Positions 42,124 through 51,029 are shown, counted from the stretch's first letter. The stretch is DNA of 64,000 bases from Candidatus Bathyarchaeia archaeon (GCA_035283685.1 DATETJ010000002.1:62001-126000), one strand, 5' to 3'. Numbers and translations are program-made. Notes: generated by a model from the sequence alone, not told the origin.

Positions 42124-42648
42124 CTACTCGATCTTAATGATTTCTTTTTCTCGCTCTGTCTGTGATTGTTTTTTCTTTGGTATCGTTACTTCAAGGACTC
42201 CGTTCTTGTAGTTCGCCTTTGTCTTAGTAGCTTCGACGTCTGGTGTTGGCAAGTCGATCGTCTTGTGGAAATTCTTTGCTTTGATCTCCGCTTTACCTTC
42301 TGAAACATTGAACTTGATGTCGTCTTTCTCCACTCCAGGCAGCTCTATGTACAGTTTGATGTTGTCTTCGTCTTGGAAAACGTCTGTTAAGGGTTCCCGC
42401 GCTTCCTGAGGAATCTCTTTAGGCAGAGTAAGAGACTTTTGTTTTGGCTTATTGCCAAATTCGAAGCGTCCTCGGGCCACGTAGCCTTTCACACCTGGCT
42501 CTTCGATTGGTTTGATGTCCCATTCGCCTTCAAGTTTGCCGCTTTTGATGTCTTCTTCGATGTCTTCCATTTCTCTGAACATTCTTTTGGCGAATCTCTG
42601 GTATATCTTATCCACGTCGTCGAATATGTCCTGAAAATCGTCTGACAT
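42124..42648 (-). CDS. hsp20: Hsp20/alpha-crystallin small heat-shock protein
   Basis: 174 aa. Helical charged N-terminus (DDFQDIFDDVDKIYQRFAKRM), then the alpha-crystallin domain (about 85-160) with LPGVEKDDIKFNVSEGKAEI and the closing NGVLEVTIPKK (G-V-L motif), and a short tail. It forms oligomers that hold unfolding proteins. It follows the HTH regulator by 17 nt, so the two are one operon and the regulator probably controls it. Confidence 0.93.
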   Translation of the reverse strand: MSDDFQDIFDDVDKIYQRFAKRMFREMEDIEEDIKSGKLEGEWDIKPIEEPGVKGYVARGRFEFGNKPKQKSLTLPKEIPQEAREPLTDVFQDEDNIKLYIELPGVEKDDIKFNVSEGKAEIKAKNFHKTIDLPTPDVEATKTKANYKNGVLEVTIPKKKQSQTEREKEIIKIE

Positions 42649-42665
42649 TTCTCCTTTTTCACCTC

Positions 42666-43070
42666 CTATAACTCTTCCATGGCTTTGAACACTCGTCTCA
42701 AAGCTAGACTGAGCAACAGAAACCCTGCAGCGCCCGACTCAGAAGCATGGTATTTGCCGTCTTCCGATTTGACCAACAGACCGCTCTCCTGCAGTTTGCG
42801 CGTGCTCTCCCACACGGTTTTCGGGTTTAAGCCAAGGTCTCGCATGAATTCGCCGAAGCCAAGTGTCATGTCGTCTTCTTCCAAGAGTCGCGTCATCATT
42901 TTCAGGCGGGTTCCATGTGATAGAGCGTCGAATAGTTTGGAGAATTTGTCGAGTTCTGTTTCAGAGAATGCCAGCTCCCTTTCCAAGCCCTGTTTGGTCC
43001 ACTCCTCCATCGAGAGGGGCATTTCAAACAGGACTTCGCCGTTCTTCTTGAGTAGGAGCTTGAGTTTCAA
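42666..43070 (-). CDS. ArsR-like winged-helix regulator upstream of hsp20
   Basis: 134 aa. The winged helix (about 40-115) has KFSKLFDALSHGTRLKMMTRLL and FMRDLGLNPKTVWESTRKLQESGLLV, like ArsR-family and the archaeal heat-shock repressor Phr. The C-terminal LLLSLALRRVFKAMEEL may dimerise. The operon with hsp20 and an imperfect palindrome upstream (43107-43134) suggest an autoregulated heat- or stress-responsive repressor; that is inference. Confidence 0.8.
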   Translation of the reverse strand: MKLKLLLKKNGEVLFEMPLSMEEWTKQGLERELAFSETELDKFSKLFDALSHGTRLKMMTRLLEEDDMTLGFGEFMRDLGLNPKTVWESTRKLQESGLLVKSEDGKYHASESGAAGFLLLSLALRRVFKAMEEL

Positions 43071-43106
43071 TGATGTCAGCCTTCATGAAAGGGGTCTTAT
43101 TACTAA

Positions 43107-43148
43107 TTGGTAATTATCAATTATCAATTGCCAAAAGGTAATATATAA
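43107..43148. promoter_or_regulatory. Divergent promoter with imperfect palindrome (HTH-hsp20 / radical SAM)
   Basis: TTGG at 43107 to CCAA at 43134 is a 28-bp imperfect palindrome containing the direct repeat attatca-attatca. Next to it, aatatataag (43139-43148) can serve as TATA in both directions. For the minus-strand regulator the palindrome falls between TATA and the transcript start, a repressor position. Inference. Confidence 0.45.
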
Positions 43149-43230
43149 GCCTTCTGCACCAAAACATCAAAACGTAAATATCACAAGAGACTAGTCGTTT
43201 CAGTGTTTGACAAAGAGGTCTTGCCCAGCC

Positions 43231-44307
43231 ATGACTTTGCCAAGTTTCCCGAAAGAGCCACTTCACGAAGCCATGCTGTACTCGCCTCTCCCAGACAAAA
43301 AAGTACGCTGCTTCCTCTGCGCCAGAGTGTGCACAATCCCAGACGATGGACTAGGCTTCTGTCAAGTCAGAAAGAACATGGGCGGCAAACTCTACGCGCT
43401 AGCATACGGCAAAGCCTGCTCAGTAGGCGTTGACCCAATCACAAAAAAGCCTCTGGCCCATTTTCATCCCGGCGCTTCAGTCTTATCCATTGCCGTGGGC
43501 GGCTGCAATTTTCGCTGCCAGTTCTGCGACAACTGGATGATAAGCCAAGAAAAAATAGGGGGCAACGATTTTCCGCCTGAGGATGTGGTGAAAGCCACTA
43601 GAGAAAACAACTGCCAGGGCATTAGCTATACGTATACTGAACCTACGATCTTCATGGAATACGCTTTCGACACAGCTAAACTCGCCCGCCAAGTAGGTTT
43701 CTTCAACACCTTTGTTACAAACGGTTACATGACACGCGAAGCTGTGCACACGATAGCGCCCTACTTAGATGCAGCTACAGTCGATTTTAAAGGTGGAGCT
43801 GACCAGGAGTTCTACAGGAAATTTTCAGCCGTGCCCTCGGTTGAGCCCATCTTCGCAACTTTGTTGGAGATGAAACGCCACGACATCCATGTGGAAATCA
43901 CCAACCTTGTGGTGCCTAAGACCGGTGATTCATTGGAACGTATTCGTGAACTCGCCGCGTGGATAAGAGACAAAATGGGCAAAGACACGGTATTTCACAT
44001 ACTACGTTTTCACCCGGACTACAAGATGACTGACCTGGCATCTACACCAATAGAGACACTTGAAAAAGCATGCAAAGTCTCGCGTGAGGCTGGACTAAAC
44101 TACGTTTACATCGGCAACGTTCCAGGACACCCATATGAAAACACGTATTGCCCAAACTGCCACGAACTAGTTGTCAAGAGGTATAGTTTTGAGATAGTAA
44201 GATGGAATCTCAACAAGGACATGCGTTGCCCCACATGCGGCCACGGCATAGCCATCAAAGGACGATTTGAACCCACAGGCGCGTCACATCCTTACTCGAT
44301 AATCTAA
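43231..44307 (+). CDS. amrS: AmmeMemoRadiSam-type radical SAM enzyme (AmrS)
   Basis: 358 aa from ATG at 43231; a TTG at 43207 is possible. Cys-rich N-terminus (CFLCARVC), the radical SAM motif GGCNFRCQFCDNW (C-X3-C-X2-C), then GISYTYTEPTIFMEYA, VTNGYMT and a C-terminal zinc-ribbon-like pair (CPNCHEL, CPTCGHG). Matches AmrS, formerly PflA-like, of the AmmeMemoRadiSam set, in which it acts with a Memo-domain and an AMMECR1 protein; neither is nearby. Product unknown. Confidence 0.88.
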   Translation: MTLPSFPKEPLHEAMLYSPLPDKKVRCFLCARVCTIPDDGLGFCQVRKNMGGKLYALAYGKACSVGVDPITKKPLAHFHPGASVLSIAVGGCNFRCQFCDNWMISQEKIGGNDFPPEDVVKATRENNCQGISYTYTEPTIFMEYAFDTAKLARQVGFFNTFVTNGYMTREAVHTIAPYLDAATVDFKGGADQEFYRKFSAVPSVEPIFATLLEMKRHDIHVEITNLVVPKTGDSLERIRELAAWIRDKMGKDTVFHILRFHPDYKMTDLASTPIETLEKACKVSREAGLNYVYIGNVPGHPYENTYCPNCHELVVKRYSFEIVRWNLNKDMRCPTCGHGIAIKGRFEPTGASHPYSII

Positions 44308-44482
44308 TGTTGCCATGCCCAACAACGTGCCCACTTCAGACATTGTGGCTGCCTTATTCTGTAGAAGCTTCGCGATGATTTCTCCCAGAGTCTAGGCTTT
44401 TTTTGGTTGTGGCAAAGCGATGATTCGAAGTTAATGTTATATTTGTGATTCCACTTTTCGCTTATTTGTAGGATGAAAAATC

Positions 44483-44947
44483 ATGTACAACCAAATTCTA
44501 GTGGCAATTGACGGCTCTGAGCATTCTCGTAAAGCATTACGCCATGCGATTGAATTGGCTCAAAGGCTCGGCAGCAAGATCACATTAATCTACGTTTACT
44601 CTGCTGTAGTACCATTTGCACCAGTTGGTGACGCGTTTTCAGCTCCCACAGTGACCACCCCGGTCTCCTCAACCATAGCAACCAGAATCACCGAAGACGC
44701 AAAGAAACTGGGCGCCAAGATCCTTGACGAGGCAGAACAGACTGTTAAGGAAAACAACGTCATTGTTGAGAAACTGCTCATGGAAGGAGACACGGTGAAG
44801 GAAATCGTGGCTGAAGCTGCCAAAGGGGGATATGACCTCATCGTGCTTGGTCATCGGGGCATGAGCAAAATAAGCGAGATTCTCCTAGGATCAGTCAGCG
44901 AAGGGGTAAGCCATAAAGCTCGTTGCCCTGTGTTGATTGTGAAATAG
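44483..44947 (+). CDS. Universal stress protein UspA family
   Basis: 154 aa single Usp domain: QILVAIDGSEHSRKALRHAI at the start and the ATP-binding G-X2-G-X9-G-S pattern in LGHRGMSKISEILLGSVSEGV. Binds ATP and is made under stress in many archaea, role unspecified. Stands alone with its own upstream region (aggatga before the ATG). Confidence 0.92.
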   Translation: MYNQILVAIDGSEHSRKALRHAIELAQRLGSKITLIYVYSAVVPFAPVGDAFSAPTVTTPVSSTIATRITEDAKKLGAKILDEAEQTVKENNVIVEKLLMEGDTVKEIVAEAAKGGYDLIVLGHRGMSKISEILLGSVSEGVSHKARCPVLIVK

Positions 44948-44972
44948 ATAGGCTTCAATGCTCAACAATAAA

Positions 44973-45005
44973 CTTAAATATCTCTCAATGCTAGTCAATA
45001 TTGAC
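44973..45005 (+). promoter_or_regulatory. Promoter with 12-bp palindrome before the NfeD-like/stomatin operon
   Basis: TATA-like cttaaatat (44973-44981) would start transcripts near 45003-45008, giving a nearly leaderless mRNA for the ATG at 45011. GTCAATATTGAC (44994-45005) is a perfect palindrome at that point, where a bound repressor would block initiation. The regulator is unknown. Confidence 0.45.
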
Positions 45006-45010
45006 CAACG

Positions 45011-45454
45011 ATGATAATCACACTTGCGATAAAGGCAGATGACTTCAAACTAACTCAGATGCTGGACAAATTCGCCAATCAATACAAGGTCAGCTACACC
45101 CTAACTCGGCAGAACGAGCATTTCGTTCTAAGAGTCAGAACCAGCGACTTGGGCGAGTTGATCAGGCGGTTAAGCCACATTAAAGGCGCAACCTACAAGA
45201 TTCAAGAAATGTACGACACTCATCGATTTTCAGACATGATAAATGTGAACCTAACAAAGACCAACATAGATGCTTTGGTTGGCAGAACTACGGTGGCGCA
45301 CACGGATATAGACCCGATAGATGGTGGTTTGGTCAAGATTGTGGGCGAGCTCTGGTTCTGTCGGCCAAGGCAAGACCGAATAATAAAAAAGGATTCCACT
45401 GTACATATCGTTGGTGTAGAAGGGGTTAGTTTGATTGTGGAAGAGGTGAAATGA
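45011..45454 (+). CDS. Soluble NfeD-like OB-domain protein with novel N-terminal domain
   Basis: 147 aa. The C-terminal part (about 85-147) has the NfeD OB-fold pattern: LVGRTTVAHTDIDPIDGGLV, then GELWFCRPRQ and VHIVGVEGVSLIVEEV. The first 80 residues (KADDFKLTQMLDKFANQYKVSYTL; DLGELIRRLSHIKGATYKI) form an alpha/beta domain I do not recognise, and there is no membrane helix, unlike bacterial NfeD. The stomatin gene begins 4 nt later, the usual NfeD partner, which supports the call. Confidence 0.7.
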   Translation: MIITLAIKADDFKLTQMLDKFANQYKVSYTLTRQNEHFVLRVRTSDLGELIRRLSHIKGATYKIQEMYDTHRFSDMINVNLTKTNIDALVGRTTVAHTDIDPIDGGLVKIVGELWFCRPRQDRIIKKDSTVHIVGVEGVSLIVEEVK

Positions 45455-45458
45455 CAAG

Positions 45459-46358
45459 ATGTATGAGGAAATTATCCTTGCAGCGGCTATAATCATCCTT
45501 GTAGTGGTCGTTCTCTTCAGCATGGGCATGAAACGTGTTAACCAGTATGAGCGCGGAATAGTCGAACGATGGAATGCCTACGAGAGGACAGTTGAACCAG
45601 GTCTCAGGTACATCGTTCCGTTTGTTAATAGGATCTTTCGAGTTAACATGCGTGAACAAGTGATTGACGTTCCACCTCAGGAAATCATCACTGAAGACAA
45701 CGTGGTTGTAACCATTGACGCTGTTGTTTATTATCAGATCACTGACCCTGTGAAGGCTCTGTACGAAATTGAGGATTTCGAACTCGCGATAGTCAAGTTG
45801 GCGCAGACAACACTTCGAAACATAGTCGGCGAAATGTCCCTTGACGCCTGTCTGACTTCACGTGAGAAAATCAACATCGAATTGCGCAAAGTGTTGGACG
45901 AGGCAACAGATAAGTGGGGCACCAAAGTTAATCGCATTGAAGTGCAGCGTATTGATCCGCCCGCCGACATTCAAACTGCTATGCACAAGCAGAAAACAGC
46001 GGAGCAAGAACGAAGACAGATACGCTTGTTGGCAACTGGACGGAAAGAGGCGGCGATGCAAGACCGAGAAGGAACCATACTTAAGGCGCAAGGAGACGCC
46101 AAAGCCATTGAATTAGTTGCCAGCGCTCAAGCGGAAGCTGTTAAAGTTGTGGCTCAAGCAGCGAACCAGTACTTCCTTGAAAATGCACAGTTGAACAAGA
46201 AGCTTGACGTTATCAGAGATACCTTTGCTCAGCAGACTAAGATAATCGTGCCTTCAACATCTGACATACTCACAGTGCTGGGTCTTGAAGGCGGCCCAGC
46301 GGTGTTGCCCATCAAGCGAGGAAGCCAAAGCAGTGGGTCTGAGGGAACCAAGCCGTGA
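45459..46358 (+). CDS. Stomatin/prohibitin (SPFH) family membrane protein
   Basis: 299 aa. One N-terminal helix (IILAAAIIILVVVVLFSMG), then the SPFH domain: RVNQYERGIVERWNAY, PGLRYIVPFVNRI, VDVPPQEIITEDNVVVTIDAVVYY-type strands, followed by a charged coiled coil rich in Ala and Gln (AEQERRQIRLLATGRKEAA) for oligomerisation. Forms membrane microdomain rings; archaeal members pair with NfeD proteins or membrane proteases. 4 nt after the NfeD-like gene; its end overlaps the next gene by 4 nt. Confidence 0.92.
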   Translation: MYEEIILAAAIIILVVVVLFSMGMKRVNQYERGIVERWNAYERTVEPGLRYIVPFVNRIFRVNMREQVIDVPPQEIITEDNVVVTIDAVVYYQITDPVKALYEIEDFELAIVKLAQTTLRNIVGEMSLDACLTSREKINIELRKVLDEATDKWGTKVNRIEVQRIDPPADIQTAMHKQKTAEQERRQIRLLATGRKEAAMQDREGTILKAQGDAKAIELVASAQAEAVKVVAQAANQYFLENAQLNKKLDVIRDTFAQQTKIIVPSTSDILTVLGLEGGPAVLPIKRGSQSSGSEGTKP

Positions 46359-46609
46359 TCGTAACGATATTGTGGCTGGTCTTCATTGGCGTACTGGTTT
46401 GGATTCTTCTCCTATTTGTGGCAGCTTGGATTGGCTCGCCTAAGACATATACTCTGCAGAAGGAAGTTGACCTGCGTCTGACCTACAAGCGATACTTGCA
46501 CATTTATCCAAGCGCCAGAATTAGCTATCCAGAATACAAGAGGTTGCAGGTGGAGAGAGCCTTCAGGAAGGCAGTGAGCTCAACCAAAATCAAGCGCATG
46601 GTAAGGTAA
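46355..46609 (+). CDS. Small membrane protein in the stomatin operon
   Basis: 84 aa from GTG at 46355, overlapping the stomatin stop. One helix at the N-terminus (ILWLVFIGVLVWILLLFVAAW), then a basic soluble tail (KRYLHIYPSARISYPEYKRL, KIKRMVR). No known family. Overlap with the stomatin gene suggests an accessory subunit. Confidence 0.7.
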   Translation: MIVTILWLVFIGVLVWILLLFVAAWIGSPKTYTLQKEVDLRLTYKRYLHIYPSARISYPEYKRLQVERAFRKAVSSTKIKRMVR

Positions 46610-46639
46610 GGTGGAGCCGGAGAAAACTGGTTTAAATGA

Positions 46640-47779
46640 ATGGCTTCGCCTACATTTAATCAGCAGAGAGAGACGAATTTAGAGATGTTCGGCGCTTGGA
46701 GACCCGATGCCCTAGCCGTGTTGAACAATGAGAAAGCTAGGCATAGCATGCCCAGATACTTCAGCGTCATGCAAGACGAAAAGCCAGCCAAGTTCATGAT
46801 AGCCAGAAGACTCTCGGCAGACTTCACGCAGGAAAACACGCCTGAGCAACTCTGGACTCAGCACGATGAGCTGACTGACGAGTTCTGCGCCTTGGAGAAA
46901 CAGGTGGACTCTGGACACAAGAGCCTGGAACAGCTTGACTCACCAGAGAAATCATATTTTGACCTGAAAGCTGAAATCGCAAAGCGCGTCATGGAAAAAT
47001 GCTATCTATGCACAAGGCGATGCGGCTTCAACCGCGTTGCAGGCGAGTTGGGGCTCTGGTGCAAGAGCGGCACACAAATCACGGTTTCCACTATGTTTGA
47101 GCACATGGGCGAGGAGCCTGAGCTGGTGCCTTCCGGGACTGTTTTCACCATGGGCTGTACAATGCGCTGCAAACACTGTCAAAACTGGAGTATTTCTCAA
47201 TGGTTTGAGGAAGGCGAAGTTTACACGCCTAAACGGTTGGCTCACAGCGTTGAAAGTCTTAGGCAGAAGGGTTGTCGAAACGTCAATCTTGTGGGCGGTG
47301 AGCCTACATCGTGGTTGGAGCAGTGGCTGGAAACCTTCAAGCATGTTGGGATCAACGTGCCAGTGGTTTGGAACTCCAACTCCTACTATAGTGAGGAAAC
47401 CGCTAAGCTGCTGGTTGGTTTTGCCGACGTTTATCTGTTGGATTTCAAGTACGGTAATAATGAGTGTGCGACACGTATTTCAGAGGCTCCCGAGTACTGG
47501 GAAGCCTGCACTCGAAACCACTTATACGCTAAGAAATATGGTGAGCTGCTGATTCGTGTCCTAGTTCTGCCGGGGCACCTTGAATGCTGCACTAAACCCA
47601 TCTTGAACTGGATAGCGCAAAACCTTGGCAGCGGTGTGCGCACCAACGTAATGTTTCAGTATAGACCTGAGTGGAAAGCCCATGAGATTCCTGAGCTGAG
47701 GCGGAGGCTTACACGAAACGAGATGGAGCGAGCTATTCAACTAGCCAAAGACGCAGGGCTCACCAATTTCATAACATGA
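46640..47779 (+). CDS. Radical SAM protein, PflA/AmrS-like
   Basis: 379 aa. An N-terminal helical part of about 115 residues, Cys block CYLCTRRCGF, then GCTMRCKHCQNW (C-X3-C-X2-C for the [4Fe-4S]-SAM cluster), VNLVGGEPTSWLEQWLE and VWNSNSYYS. Related to the enzyme at 43231 but with a longer N-terminus and no C-terminal Cys ribbon. Similar proteins are listed as PflA-like or AmrS-like with unknown substrate. Starts 30 nt after the small membrane protein. Confidence 0.85.
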   Translation: MASPTFNQQRETNLEMFGAWRPDALAVLNNEKARHSMPRYFSVMQDEKPAKFMIARRLSADFTQENTPEQLWTQHDELTDEFCALEKQVDSGHKSLEQLDSPEKSYFDLKAEIAKRVMEKCYLCTRRCGFNRVAGELGLWCKSGTQITVSTMFEHMGEEPELVPSGTVFTMGCTMRCKHCQNWSISQWFEEGEVYTPKRLAHSVESLRQKGCRNVNLVGGEPTSWLEQWLETFKHVGINVPVVWNSNSYYSEETAKLLVGFADVYLLDFKYGNNECATRISEAPEYWEACTRNHLYAKKYGELLIRVLVLPGHLECCTKPILNWIAQNLGSGVRTNVMFQYRPEWKAHEIPELRRRLTRNEMERAIQLAKDAGLTNFIT

Positions 47780-47798
47780 GGAAAATAGAGGCGACTCT

Positions 47799-49652
47799 TT
47801 GGTTAAGAGAGCTGCATTTGTCGTTCTGCTGGTATTTGCGCTTGCGGTGGCCATCTCTAACCCAGGAACGGTGTTAGCTCAACCCAAGACATGGATAGTG
47901 GACGATGACGATCCAGCGGACTTTCAAAGAATACAAGATGCGCTAAATGCGGCAAGCTCTGGCGACACAGTTGCCGTAAAAGCTGGAACGTACAGGGAGA
48001 CGCTGCTTGTGAACAAGGCAGTTTCCATTATTGGAGAAAACAAGGAAACCACTGTTGTGGATGGAGGCGGTGTAGGGTCTGTCGTCGAAATAAGGACAAG
48101 CAACGTTGTTCTGACCAATTTTACAGTGAGTAACGCGGGCAGGACATGGGGACCACCGCCAGGACTGGGCGCTCCAGATAGTTGCATACTCGTAGACAGC
48201 GTTTCTGACGTTCTTATTGCAAATAGCATTCTCACCGATGCCGCAGTGATTGTGTGGATTGCTCAGTCATCCTTTGTTAATGTCAGCGACAACGTTGTCT
48301 TAAGCGGAGTTTATGGTGGCATAATTGGTTACGCGTCTTCAGGTCTTTCATTAACCCGCAACCTTGTGGACAACGGTGGGCTGATGGGAATGCACTTGGA
48401 CGGTTACAGCAACGACAACACAATAGCGGAGAACACGGTCATGAATAATGTGGAGGGCTTGGAACTGGAATCAGGCTCCGCAAGAAATTGGATTGAAGAC
48501 AATATCTTCACAAACAATAACGTAAGCGTAGTCCTTAACAAGTGTGGCAGATTCAACGTCTTTCGACGAAACACTTTGCTCAATAGTCTGTACAATCTGG
48601 TGGTCGTTGGCTACACTCTTGAGAGTTTCTTGCAGGACATTGATTCATCAAACCTTGTGGATGGGAAGCCAGTTTACTATTTGACTAACCTCCACGGTCA
48701 GGTCGTCAGTCCGACAAGCTATCCGGATGCAGGTTATCTTGCGATCGTGAATGGCACAGATGTCACGGTTAGAGACTTCAGCTTTGTGAGCAATGGTGAC
48801 GGTGTGTTACTGGCATACGCTAGGGACTGCACTTTAGTTAACATGACAGTTAGGGGAAACCGAGGACCATTGTTATGGGGAGGGCTTACTTTCTACAGCT
48901 CTGGTTACAACAGGCTGATCTACAGCTATGTTGGCAACAATAGTCTTGCCTTGTCCTTTTATCGCTCCGATTGGAATGAACTGTACGAAAACTACTTCGT
49001 TGACAACGAAAGGCAAGTGCTTTTTGACTTCCTCAGTCCTTTCTCGAATGAGTCATCGGGATATTTCTCAAGAAACACGTGGGACAAAGGATTCAGGGGC
49101 AATTATTGGAGCGACTACATCGGCACTGATGAGAACAAAGACGACATTGGAGATACGCTTTATGTCGTAGGCGTTAACAACGTGGATCATTATCCGCTTA
49201 TGGTTCAGTGGCCTGTCATAGACATAGCGCCACCAGACATTTTCATAATATCTCCTAGCGAACTCCAATACCCAAGCTATACAATTGACTCGACATCAAT
49301 AACTGTTATTTGGGAAGGCTGGGATGATGTCTCCGGCATAATACGATACGAAGTTAGACTCGACGGCGGCGAATGGACTCAGGCGGATGCAAACACAAGT
49401 ATCACTTTCGCAGGGCTGAGGGATGGGCTCCACACAATAGACATTAGAGCTTTTGACGCCGCAGGAAACATTAGACAGGAATCTTTCGAGTTTCGCGTGA
49501 ACACTGTGACTAGCCTATTTCTTTCCTATGTTCTCCAGGTGGTCATCGTGGTAGTCGTTATCGCCGTGGTTATAGCGGCTTTGTATTTCATTGGGAAGAG
49601 ATATCTGCCTAGACCAAGGCTGAGAAAGACCGAGCGCAGATTAGTGCGCTGA
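47799..49652 (+). CDS. Surface protein with NosD-like beta-helix, Ig-like domain and C-terminal anchor
   Basis: 617 aa from TTG at 47799. Signal peptide ending near VLAQ, then TWIVDDDDPADFQRIQDAL, which opens a right-handed parallel beta-helix (PbH1/NosD-type repeats to about 460, with GNYWSDYIGTDENKDDIGDT near its end). About 475-575 is an Ig-like domain (RYEVRLDGGEWTQAD; DAAGNIRQE), then one helix (LSYVLQVVIVVVVIAVVIAA) and a basic tail. Probably displayed on the outer cell surface, binding or modifying carbohydrate. No catalytic residues assigned. Confidence 0.82.
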   Translation: MVKRAAFVVLLVFALAVAISNPGTVLAQPKTWIVDDDDPADFQRIQDALNAASSGDTVAVKAGTYRETLLVNKAVSIIGENKETTVVDGGGVGSVVEIRTSNVVLTNFTVSNAGRTWGPPPGLGAPDSCILVDSVSDVLIANSILTDAAVIVWIAQSSFVNVSDNVVLSGVYGGIIGYASSGLSLTRNLVDNGGLMGMHLDGYSNDNTIAENTVMNNVEGLELESGSARNWIEDNIFTNNNVSVVLNKCGRFNVFRRNTLLNSLYNLVVVGYTLESFLQDIDSSNLVDGKPVYYLTNLHGQVVSPTSYPDAGYLAIVNGTDVTVRDFSFVSNGDGVLLAYARDCTLVNMTVRGNRGPLLWGGLTFYSSGYNRLIYSYVGNNSLALSFYRSDWNELYENYFVDNERQVLFDFLSPFSNESSGYFSRNTWDKGFRGNYWSDYIGTDENKDDIGDTLYVVGVNNVDHYPLMVQWPVIDIAPPDIFIISPSELQYPSYTIDSTSITVIWEGWDDVSGIIRYEVRLDGGEWTQADANTSITFAGLRDGLHTIDIRAFDAAGNIRQESFEFRVNTVTSLFLSYVLQVVIVVVVIAVVIAALYFIGKRYLPRPRLRKTERRLVR

Positions 49653-49790
49653 AATCTGTGGCATCTGCAGCTTGTCCAATTTTAACATTTGGAAACAGTA
49701 GTCGGAAGAGCAGTTCGCCGCCTACCAAAAGATATTTGTTATAGAATTCACTCGTTTATCCATCCCATAATGGAAGGCGAATGTAACAGT

Positions 49791-50000
49791 ATGCCGTTCT
49801 GTCCTGAGTGTGGAGGCGAAATGCGTTACTCATCTGCTACGAAACGTTACGCGTGCCAAAGCTGTGGGTTATCAGTGACGCATCAAGAGCTTATTGAAAT
49901 GCGGGAGCAAATGCGTCCGCCAGAGGAAACCGAGGAAGAACAACGCCAAAGACAGCGCAAAGAATACCTGAAATGGTGGCTTAGCGACAAGAAAAAATAG
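49791..50000 (+). CDS. Small zinc-ribbon protein
   Basis: 69 aa from ATG at 49791 with ggaaggcga upstream; an in-frame ATG at 49770 would add 7 residues. Zinc ribbon: FCPECGGEMRY and YACQSCGLSV (C-X2-C, then C-X2-C), as in RpoM/TFS-like and related small archaeal ribbons, followed by an acidic, Gln-rich helix and a KKK end. Possibly nucleic-acid binding; exact role unknown. Confidence 0.75.
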   Translation: MPFCPECGGEMRYSSATKRYACQSCGLSVTHQELIEMREQMRPPEETEEEQRQRQRKEYLKWWLSDKKK

Positions 50001-50095
50001 GCGCAGCAACCCTCAGCCTAGCGCGGTTTCGCTTAGGTAACAAACTTCTGGTGACGGTACCTGAACGGTAACGACCCTTCGTGTGAATTCTGTTA

Positions 50096-50152
50096 AGAAG
50101 TTATTATTACTGAAACCTAGGGGAAGTTAATAACTTCTGTTTTCAGCCAACC
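50096..50152. repeat. Inverted repeat and partial copy of the dispersed repeat
   Basis: AGAAGTTATTA (50096-50106) and TAATAACTTCT (50128-50138) are perfect 11-bp inverted arms around a loop with cctagg. The stretch 50102-50152 also aligns with 35590-35646 in repeat copy A. The gap 50001-50267 holds no gene. It may be an extra copy of the element that kept only its centre. Confidence 0.5.
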
Positions 50153-50267
50153 GCGTGTTGTGCTCTGTATCTTAATGGTCTTCATCCCCATGTTCATAAA
50201 CAATAATAGGCGCGTCGCAACGAATTAACAAGCCTAGGTAAAAGGCAGCGACAAAGGCTGGGCTAGC

Positions 50268-51029
50268 ATGTTCACTGTGTTCATTGTTGGCACTGCGGGT
50301 TCAGGCAAGTCCATGCTTACAGCCGCTTTCTCAAGCTGGCTTCACCTTCAGAAGCAGGACGTTATAACTGTGAACTTGGATCCAGGCGTCATAACTATGC
50401 CTTACACTCCTGACATCGACATTCGCGACTACATCAAAATCGAAAAGCTGATGCATGACTATCAGCTTGGACCCAACGGCGCTTTGATAATGGCTGCAGA
50501 TTTGATTGCCAATGAAGTTGAAAGATTAAGCGATGAAATCGCCTCGTTCAAATCAGACATTATCCTAATCGACACGCCCGGACAGATGGAGCTGTTTGCC
50601 TTTCGTCAAAGCGGGCCATACTTAGCCAATGAACTGGCAATAGAATCCAAGGCTTTAGTCTACTTGTTCGATTCGGTGTTCAGTTCGCATCCGCAGAACT
50701 ACGTGTCAAACATGTTTCTCGCAGCCGCAGTTTACAACCGATTCCTAATTCCTCAGGTGCACGTGCTTTCCAAAAGCGACTTGCTGCCACCCGAAGAAAC
50801 TCAGCTTATAGTGGACTGGTCAGCCGACCCGTACAAGCTAGAGACAGCCATAGACGAAAAACTCGACGGCACAAAACGCCTCTTAGCCCGTGAAACAATA
50901 CACGCAATTCACCGATTAGGCTTGAAATTCCTTCTGATACCTGTGGCAGCTAAGACTAACGAGGGATTCACGAACCTCAACGCTGCAATGGAACGCATAC
51001 TCAGCGCTGGCGAAAGGTACACGCCTTAA
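50268..51029 (+). CDS. GPN-loop GTPase
   Basis: 253 aa. Walker A/G1 VGTAGSGKSMLT, the diagnostic GPN loop in LGPNGALIMAADL, G3 DTPGQMELF, and G4 LSKSDLL. Family of archaeal PAB0955 and eukaryotic GPN1-3, dimeric GTPases tied to RNA polymerase assembly in eukaryotes; archaeal role unsettled. Its stop overlaps the convergent thioredoxin reductase by 4 nt. Confidence 0.93.
   Translation: MFTVFIVGTAGSGKSMLTAAFSSWLHLQKQDVITVNLDPGVITMPYTPDIDIRDYIKIEKLMHDYQLGPNGALIMAADLIANEVERLSDEIASFKSDIILIDTPGQMELFAFRQSGPYLANELAIESKALVYLFDSVFSSHPQNYVSNMFLAAAVYNRFLIPQVHVLSKSDLLPPEETQLIVDWSADPYKLETAIDEKLDGTKRLLARETIHAIHRLGLKFLLIPVAAKTNEGFTNLNAAMERILSAGERYTP

Noticed and set aside
50001-50267. Possible tRNA or structured RNA gene
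   Set aside because: No tRNA-like T-arm or acceptor pairing could be seen; only an inverted repeat.
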